64,000 nucleotides of DNA from Mytilus trossulus. Taxonomy: Eukaryota; Mollusca; Bivalvia; Mytilida; Mytilidae. Positions 58,501 through 64,000 of this stretch are shown one piece after another. The position numbers and the translations under genes are program-made. How positions within the stretch are numbered: the stretch's first letter is position 1; each line of letters opens with the position of its first letter. The stretch spans positions 26,203,578 to 26,267,577 of the forward strand of contig NC_086378.1 of assembly GCF_036588685.1 (NCBI RefSeq), given 5' to 3'. The notes below the pieces were generated by a model. That model did not search any database, was not told the DNA's origin, and saw nothing but the letters and a program-made list of their open reading frames with translations.

Positions 58501-60590
58501 AATTGTGATCACAATGTCAATGTAGGAAACTTTCATTCATTCTTGTGTTGTTCTTTATACATTTGTAAGTCAAATGTAAGTATATGGCCATTGACAACTG
58601 AAACTTGGTTTTTAATACATTTAATACATTTAACATTTAATCATGTTAATCATGATAATACACACACGTACAAATGTTTAAGTGGGTGGAATGGCAGGAA
58701 AAAACATTTTACTCTCTTTGTTTGGGAAAAATTAACTCTCTAAAACATCTCACAAAGGTTTTTTCTTTTTTAAATGTTTGAGTATATATATCTTGTAACA
58801 TATGCATTGTGATATTTAGAAGCTATCATCTGATCATAAAATTCAAGATGTAAATAAAATAACACATTTTCAAGAAAAATTATCAGACAATTAATCCAGT
58901 TTTAATAATTAAATCAAAACATACTCTTGCTACTTTTTAGTTCTTAAAAGAAAAAGAAATGACTAGAATACATGTAAAAACAGACACTGCTGAGCAGGGT
59001 GACAGAGGTGAAAGCATTGATCTTTTTTTGCATAGCCTTAAAAATAAGTAAAGGTGTTATCTCCCTTTGATCTGCATATCTGTATACAGCTATAATTTAG
59101 ACCTTACTATTTGCATGTTTAAAGGTAAAAAAAAAAAGAGTTGCTCAATTTAAAACAAGGCATATCTCATGTATACACATATGATATATGGGTGACTTGA
59201 GCAAATATAATTGCTTGTGCCCCTATTAAACATTTTAAACTGATAAAGTGAGTTACAGTATTCATTTGTATAAAATGATGGCACTATAACATAACACCAA
59301 ACATAAATAATGGGCTAAATGTATATATTTCATACATATACAGCTGTTTCATAGACATTTACATACATCCCCCTAAGATACATTCTTTCAAAAATGTGTT
59401 ACTCTTCAACATGCAAATATAAGATTACAGTGAGCTACTAGTCTAGAAAAAATAAACAATGTAGCAAGTGGTACAAAATGTAAATAACTTACAGGAGCAC
59501 CACCAGGTCTTGGAGCAATGTTTATTTGAGAGTGACGAGCTGGTGTAGCTATACGGACTGGTTGGTGTTTTCCATGAGGTACCTGTATAATACCAGGTGG
59601 TCTATTTGAATGAGCACTAACATTAACAACTTGCATTTGTCCTGAATTTTGTACGATTTGTGGTCGCATAACTACATGTTGCTGACCTGTTTTCACCGTA
59701 ATAACACCCGAATGGCCTTTGATTGGAGCATTTACAATATGAACATTGGTTGCATGTGTAATATGATTTCCTGATGTATATACGCTATTTTGAAGTCCTG
59801 TCACTGCTTGTATAGCTGCTGTCCTTGGTTCATTTTTCACACTTGATACAGGCATATTTTCGGTTTTGACTATATACTGTGAGCTTATTGCTGGTTCTTG
59901 TTTAACACACAAATTTTGTCCACCTGGAATTTGTTGACTAGATGATACTTGAATACAATTTCCTTGTGACATTAAAGGTTTATGATCTCCTGATATTGCA
60001 ACATTTTGAATAATAGCACTATTGTCTGGTTTGATTGCATGCTGCGAACTTGCAGAAATGGCTGGATTTGAATTTGGCGATGGAACTGGTGAATTCCTTG
60101 CATTCTGAAAACCTGGAGAGTTTGATACTGTTCTTATTATGTGGGGGGACTGAATACGATTTGATTCTGGTATTGGAGAACTTCTATTCACTATCAATGA
60201 GTTCACATGTGTATTAACAATATTGCTTGTTTGTGATGAGTTCATAGGATTTAATATTGAATTGATTCCAATCAACTGTGAGTCTGTTTTAGAGGAGGGA
60301 GACTGAACATTTAAATTATGAGAATTTGTGAAGTTTTTGTGAGCTGATACAGCTTGTCCATTGGCACCTACTCCTGTAGCCGTGTTGAACACTGAACCAC
60401 TATTTTGTGGTGTTGAAGACCTTGTTGTGCCAATGTGATTGTTATTGACTGAGGCATCTGATAAAGAATTAGACACATCCTTATTGGATGGGGAAGCTAG
60501 ACGTGCTTCTAAATTGCCAACTAAGGCATTAATTGCCAGTTCATCTACAGAACTATTAAGAATATCATCTAGAGGGTTGACAGCCGCCAT
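46512..60590 (-). CDS. TAF4: TAF4, TFIID subunit (complete coding model)
   Basis: Core subunit of TFIID, acting in the nucleus in RNA polymerase II initiation; its histone fold pairs with TAF12. Fourteen minus-strand exons: 60590-59493, 57453-57310, 56721-56568, 55937-55798, 55224-55135, 54616-54470, 53968-53814, 52900-52731, 51980-51853, 50768-50643, 50312-50256, 48700-48593, 47398-47345, 46625-46512 (TGA). All phases agree; 2685 nt, 894 residues. Start Met 60590 opens MAAVNPLDDILNSSVDELAI, like vertebrate TAF4. Order: Ser/Asn/Gln-rich N-terminus (1-465), TAFH/NHR1 (about 466-555), linker, then the C-terminal TAF4 domain with histone fold (about 645-894), including NLTALAAIGPRKKRK near 820. 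The final exon gives RVTLRDLLFLMEEERTLGRS. The Pro/Gln-rich exons could be alternatively spliced. It lies head to head with LSM14. Confidence 0.96.
47482..47680. repeat. Nested fold-back element in a TAF4 intron
   Basis: Outer arms ATTGATAAACTTGCTTGCTA and TAGCAAGCAAGTTGATCAAT pair with two mismatches. Inner arms GATTGGACAATAA and TTATTGTCCAATC pair perfectly. About 199 bp, lying 83 bp upstream, in gene orientation, of the TAF4 exon 47398-47345. Confidence 0.85.
48849..48963. repeat. Inverted-repeat element (about 115 bp)
   Basis: TAATAGGATATTTATCCAC at the left pairs with GTGGATAAATATCTTATTA at the right with one mismatch; the inner AGTCAGTTAAGTTTTAAA pairs with TTTAAAATTCAACTGAC imperfectly. 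The centre is GGCTCGCCGAGC, itself nearly palindromic. Confidence 0.85.
49473..49797. repeat. MITE-like element with 12-bp inverted ends
   Basis: CACTTAAGGTGG at 49473-49484 and CCACCTTAAGTG at 49786-49797 are exact complements; 325 bp in all. No coding capacity. It lies in a TAF4 intron. Confidence 0.75.
50010..50110 (-). repeat. Dispersed repeat R2 (reverse)
   Basis: AGACCGTACGGTGACCTATA, GTTGTTAATTTCTGTATC and GAGTTTTCTCATTGGCAATC, the start of R2 in reverse. Confidence 0.75.
50860..51180 (+). repeat. Tandem pair of about 130-bp diverged units
   Basis: GAACTGTAAAAGTGACGTCC, GTGTATAAGTTTCATTATAT and TTAAGAGAACGAAAACC, then again GAACAGTAAAAGTGACGCCA and AGTCTCACTAAATTTAGTC. Related single units lie at 12,895-13,030 and 13,556-13,700 near the LRR genes. 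Confidence 0.7.
52870..53045 (-). repeat. Three tandem copies of a TAF4 splice acceptor and exon start
   Basis: TAGCTACATCATTTATATCG with TCATCATCCCTGTAAATAAT occurs at 52,872, again from about 52,929 and from about 52,988. On the minus strand each copy contains TTATTTACAG then GGATGATGA, the acceptor and first codons of the exon 52900-52731. Confidence 0.9.
53523..53785 (+). repeat. Dispersed repeat with (CAGA/CGGA)-rich tail
   Basis: ACAAGAATGTGTCCCAAGTA, ATGGATGCCCCATAGGCAC, GTGGACCGTGAAAATGGGGT and CAGACAGACAAACAGACGGA. A partial match (GGGGAATGTGTCCATAGGAC, GATGCCCCCC) lies at 12,840-12,880. It abuts the TAF4 exon 53968-53814. Confidence 0.6.
54868..54892 (+). repeat. (TA)n microsatellite
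   Basis: About 11 TA dinucleotides directly against the left end of the MITE at 54893. Confidence 0.9.
54893..55101. repeat. MITE with TACTGTAAATTC ends, copy 1
   Basis: Begins TACTGTAAATTCAGAAATTA and ends TTTCTGAATTTACAGTA, inverted ends of more than 17 bp. Interior is A/T-rich with CGCAATAATAAATGCACGC. Lies in a TAF4 intron. Confidence 0.85.
55135..55937 (-). CDS. TAF4: TAF4 TAFH/NHR1 domain exons
   Basis: Exon 55937-55798 encodes NVKKCKNFLSTLIKLAASQP and TVKNVRELIQGLI. Exon 55224-55135 encodes VEPEQFTERLQKELKSSPQP and YLVPFLK. Together they match the TAFH (NHR1) helical domain, which in TAF4 binds activator peptides. Confidence 0.95.
55430..55640 (+). repeat. R1-like copy interrupted by poly(T)
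   Basis: AAATCATCATGGATACCAGG, then a run of about 27 T (55,481-55,507), then AGACTCATCAGTC, TAGTGATGCCGG and AAAGTCCAAATAATG. Diverged R1. Confidence 0.6.
56083..56214. repeat. MITE with TACTGTAAATTC ends, copy 2 (internally deleted)
   Basis: Begins TACTGTAAAATCAGAAATTA and ends TTTCTGAATTTAAAGTA. Shares CATGACTTTTCACAAAATCG and CGCAATAATAAATGCACGC with copy 1, but is about 77 bp shorter. Confidence 0.8.
59493..60590 (-). CDS. TAF4: TAF4 first coding exon (366 codons)
   Basis: Long exon opening MAAVNPLDDILNSSVDELAI and LVGNLEARLASPSNKD, the conserved TAF4 start. It continues as Ser/Asn/Gln/Val-rich low-complexity sequence (HVVMRPQIVQNSGQMQVVNV), typical of the activator-binding N-terminus. 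Donor GTAAGT after GGAP. The start context GGGAAATGGCGGC also reads as a YY1-type site. Confidence 0.95.
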
Positions 60591-60790
60591 TTCCCTAGCA
60601 GTAAATTTTTAGACTGAAGTACGCAGGCGCAAATCACAGATTTGTGGGACACTTTTTTCAAAAGTACGCCCTCTCGTGACAGAATCAAAACATCCGCCAT
60701 CTTATATTCTGCTGATACAATATTCTGGATGAAGCAGATAAATCCGTTGGCATCTTCCTTTGTTTGAAAGTTTAGAGATTCCTTGCCATC
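60591..60790. promoter_or_regulatory. Bidirectional promoter between TAF4 and LSM14
   Basis: Only 200 bp separate the two start codons, so both core promoters and 5' UTRs must lie here or overlap. CCGCCATCTT at 60694-60703 fits a YY1 site. A second YY1-like ATGGCGGC covers the TAF4 start. ACGCAGGCGC at 60621-60630 is a weak NRF1-like match. A TATA-like TTATATT lies at 60702-60708. No start sites are mapped. Confidence 0.65.
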
Positions 60791-60911
60791 ATGAGTGGGG
60801 GGATTCCATATCTTGGTAGCAAAATAAGTCTTATTTCTAAAGCAGGAATTCGATATGAGGGTATTTTATATACCATTGATCCGAATGAATCGACAGTTGC
60901 ATTAGCGAAAG
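60791..60911 (+). CDS. LSM14: LSM14 first coding exon (partial gene)
   Basis: LSM14/Scd6/RAP55 family: P-body RNA-binding protein acting in translational repression and decapping. The exon encodes [20 protein letters not shown] and [20 protein letters not shown], the start of the N-terminal LSm domain, almost as in vertebrate LSM14A/B. It ends in phase 1 at G with donor GTAATA, where vertebrate genes continue VRSFGTEDR. The open frame running on to 60985 is intronic read-through. No second exon was found before 64,000, so the first intron exceeds 3 kb. Orthology to A or B cannot be assigned; a single gene is expected in molluscs. Confidence 0.93.
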
Positions 60912-61592
60912 GTAATATAGATAGCATTCCAGAAAATGATATATATATGCATGTTGTGAAATTAATATCTGCAGCTAAAAAATAAACGCGTATGTCGTAA
61001 AAAGTGGCAGCATTCGTTGACCTACTCAAAAGTTTGGTGCCTTGAAATAACCGAAAAGTTTATAACAAAAGCGATAGGTTTTGCACACAATAGCTTTGCA
61101 TTAAATTTACAAATGACAATGAGTAAACCAAGCGCTTTCAGTTTGGGAGTAAACACGGTAACGTTTGAGCTTTTGAAATTTTCATGCAAGTGAACATACT
61201 CGACCCTGACTGACATAAAAACAAATTATATAATTAATGTTTTGAAAGATACCAGGCTTCTGCCATGATTTAGTATGCCCTATTATACACTGGTATTGTC
61301 TATAACACTTGAAACATTAGGGTTAGAATGTATCTCAGAATGCATCATTATTATAAAAAAAAGCAGTAATGAGGACATATAATATTTTCAAAAGAATTTG
61401 TCATATATCAGGGTTTTGAATCCGTACCAGTGGACATTTCCCAGGTTGCTGATTCTGGTAATTAACTTTCTTCAAATTGTACACTAACGGCAAAAGGTTG
61501 TGATTGCATTAAAACAATTTAATAAATGGAAATTGAGCCAATGATGAAATATTATTTTCAATTTGTTGTACAAACTTTAATTAGTCTGTTAA

Positions 61593-63444
61593 CCCTTTCA
61601 ACGCGATACATGGCATATACTGCAATGACTTACGCCATCCACCACTGCTATTCTTGGCATATGCTGCGATGACAACAGATTTTTCATAAGGACTCTTAAA
61701 CCATTTGGTTTTCATTCAGGTCTAATTTTCCCTTGTATGTCTTTAGTCTTTAGTATGCGTCATCTTGACACTGATTTTCTCATATGTAATTTGGTCACAC
61801 TTGCGCGTTTGTATTCTCAGATCTGCAGTGACATCACAACATGTAACTGACCAATCAATGAATAGCATTTTTGTTATGTAAACAATGTTGATAGGTGATG
61901 CGGATAAGATTCCTCTAGATTTTCCATAGACTTATTGCAAATTAATTTAATTGATATATATCGTAACCAGTTGAATAAAGTAATTTTACTCTTTTAATAC
62001 TGTTAAAGACACTATATAATATCTCCATTTTAATTTTTAACACACTATAACCTCTGGTTAAAAAATAATCGTCAATATAAATAATCAGTAATCCCCTTCA
62101 AATAGATGAAAAATCTAGAGGATTCCGGATTTCATCACCTCCTCACAAATGTAAATGCCAGGATGTCCGGATCTAAGAATACATTAATCACGTTTGTATT
62201 TTCTCTTTGTACTTTCACTTTAATTTAGGTAGGCGCTGTTGATACTGATTTATACAAACAAATGATCAAATCTTTGAGTATCGTCTATAAACTCGGAAAC
62301 TGCATATTGTATGTCTGCACTGGCTTCGGTGTTTAGTAATTCTTCTAGATCTAGATTAAGTGTTCCTGTTTTGAAATATATTGACTGGCGGAGTTTTTCT
62401 CTATCCAAACTGTAATTGTCACAAGATAATAAAAAATGTTCTACAGATTCTATTTCTCCGCAAGTACATTTGTTGTCTTCTACATGTCTGTTAATGAAAT
62501 GTTGATACCCCTTTAGTTTGGAGTATCCTGATCTGAGACGAAGTGTTTTTTTGATGGGAAGTCGAGTTTGATTTTTTTGATGCATCTGGGTGATGATTAA
62601 AAAATCTTCTCCCAACCTCACTAGATTCCCATTGTGTCTTCCATTTTTTAATGACTGATGTTCTCGCCGCTTGTTTGATGTCTTGTTTTGTCGTGATTGA
62701 AGACATTTCCTCCCTATGAATTGTATGAGTTGAGGATATACAAGGTCTCATTTGCGCTTGAAATCCCAGCAATTTTCATTGTAAAATCATGCAGTAGAAG
62801 GAAAATAAAAACAAATATGACAAATGCAAATGTCGGAAATCAGAAATGAAGCTGTAAATATGGAAATATTTCCGCATTTCTATGGCAAAACTGACAACAA
62901 CCATTTTTTAAAAGGTTTCTTGTTCTCTCAATGTGTTTAAAACATTCAATTCGTGTTGGAAATATGTTTTGATCGATCATTACGAGACGAAGAAACAAGG
63001 GGGAAAACAGAGGTCGACTAAAAATTTGGAGGAAGAAGCCACTGATTTGTGCCTCAATAGTCAATAACATAATACGTTGTGTATGGTGCAATACCCTACG
63101 GAATCAAGCAATTGGTGTCTTCTTTACTAAAAAAAACCAGATAAAACAACAAAATAGATGAAGACAAAAAGTAGTTTTTATTCAAAATTCAACACAAATG
63201 TAATAAATTACACCTTTTACCTGTTAATTACCTGAAAATGCAGCTAACCTGATAAAAAAATTACTGAAATAACTGCTTAACATTACAGTTCATACTCTCC
63301 TGAGCATTTTTCATGCTATAACTTTCTCTGTATCTCTTAAAATAAAAAAGATACAGCAGTCTGAAAAGGAATATACTGTTATAATGAATGATCACAAAAA
63401 AAATGCAGCAGCCATTTTCTATTTTTTGTGTAGCGTTGAAAGGG
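61593..63444. mobile_element. piggyBac-like non-autonomous element with TTAA target duplication
   Basis: Left end TTAA then CCCTTTCAACGC (61593-61604); right end GCGTTGAAAGGG (63433-63444) then TTAA. The 12-bp ends are exact complements and the TTAA duplication is perfect, which is the piggyBac signature. No transposase ORF is visible. The interior holds a minus-strand LINE fragment. Alternatives are a chance pairing of solo ends or another TTAA-targeting family. Confidence 0.7.
62250..62780 (-). pseudogene. LINE C-terminal fragment inside the piggyBac-like element
   Basis: Minus-strand frames 62772-62491 and 62621-62250 overlap across a frameshift. KKWKTQWESSEVGRRFFNHH is followed by LRLRSGYSKLKGYQHFINRH and then CTCGEIESVEHFLLSCDNY, the CxC...H...C block typical of the end of many LINE polyproteins. 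The frame shift makes it a relic. Confidence 0.7.
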
Positions 63445-63814
63445 TTAAGAATCTAACAGGTCAAATTAAGGAAATAGTCACTTCAATTGTTCCACATAAT
63501 GCAATCATGTTAAAAGACCGAGTGACTATCCCAGTTTGCGCCAAGAACTTTTTCATCTACTAGTCCAGAAACTGAATATCAAAACCTATATGACTATATA
63601 AAATTTTGAAAATTTTCAATAGTCCAAATCAATATTTACTAGTCTGGAGCATCCGATTAGTGGCTTAGGGAGCAGACTGCAGTATCGATTGATTCAACTT
63701 TTGTATTTGCATGTTCAGGTGTTCTCATCCGGGTCTGCATTATTGTATATGAATTTATAGTCTTACAATGTTACAAAGATGAATCATTAAGAATGAGGAA
63801 GGAGATATATAAAA

Positions 63815-64000
63815 TGATGCCAAAAGACAACTCAGGACACCACAAGAGATGGGGACCATATGACACAGAAATTAACAACTAAAGTTCACTGTACTGCCTT
63901 CAACAATGAGCAATGCCCATACTGCATAGTCAGCTATAAATAGCCCTGAAATGACAAAATTAAAACAAATCAAATAAGAAAATTAACGGCCTAATTTATG
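63815..64000 (+). repeat. Dispersed repeat R2 (cut by window end)
   Basis: CACAGAAATTAACAACTAAA, TTCAACAATGAGCAATGCCC, ATAGTCAGCTATAAATAGCC and AATTAACGGCCTAATTTATG follow the R2 order. Confidence 0.8.

Larger units (their letters stand above)
60912..64000 (+). other. LSM14: First intron of LSM14 (no exon found)
   Basis: Starts at the donor after 60911 and runs past the window end. It contains a piggyBac-like TTAA-flanked element (61593-63444), a LINE fragment inside that element, and an R2 copy at the right edge. I looked for the VRSFGTEDR continuation and did not see it. Confidence 0.6.

Noticed and set aside
60035-60217. Plus-strand open frame inside TAF4 exon 1
   Set aside because: Antisense shadow of the long coding exon.
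60912-60985. Extension of LSM14 exon 1 to a stop at 60985
   Set aside because: After VALAK the family continues VRSFGTEDR. The GTAATA donor fits that junction, and the extension ([18 protein letters not shown]) does not match LSM14.

Overview
The window is an AT-rich, repeat-dense stretch of animal genomic DNA, most likely from a bivalve mollusc and probably a mytilid. The evidence is GT-AG spliced genes with long introns, several families of dispersed repeats of a kind I associate with bivalve genomes (from memory, not searched), a DIRS-type retrotransposon, Penelope-like and LINE remnants, and a TAF4/LSM14 gene pair with metazoan domain sequences. Most short open frames are chance openings in repeats. 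I found the real exons by matching splice sites, reading phase and protein family patterns.

Layout. (1) About 1-7.95 kb, minus strand: 5' part of a leucine-rich-repeat (LRR) gene, running off the left edge. (2) About 8-14.5 kb: intergenic, repeats only. (3) 14,490-32,397, minus strand: a complete paralogous LRR gene of 13 exons. It encodes a 572-residue type I membrane protein: signal peptide, LRRNT, seven LRRs on one exon each, LRRCT, two duplicated Ser/Thr-rich stalk exons, one membrane segment and a 76-residue tail. All coding exons join in phase and total exactly 573 codons. The upstream flanks of the two LRR genes also match, so this is a tandem segmental duplication. (4) About 33-37.1 kb: repeats and minisatellites. 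(5) 37,159-42,427, minus strand: an apparently intact DIRS-like element with inverted terminal repeats, an internal complementary region, and gag, RT/RNase H and tyrosine recombinase ORFs. (6) 46,512-60,590, minus strand: the complete TAF4 gene (TFIID subunit), 14 coding exons and 894 residues in my model. (7) 60,791 onward, plus strand: first exon of LSM14, head to head with TAF4 across 200 bp. (8) 61-64 kb: the first LSM14 intron, holding a TTAA-flanked piggyBac-like element and a LINE fragment.

The LRR genes look like modular surface recognition receptors. Their LRR exons are all in the same phase, so exons can be gained, lost or skipped without a frameshift. Two near-identical direct repeats flank two of these exons. 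TAF4 (transcription initiation) and LSM14 (mRNA storage and decay) are housekeeping genes that probably share a bidirectional promoter. From memory, human TAF4 and LSM14B are also neighbours in divergent orientation. No tRNA, rRNA or CRISPR was recognised.
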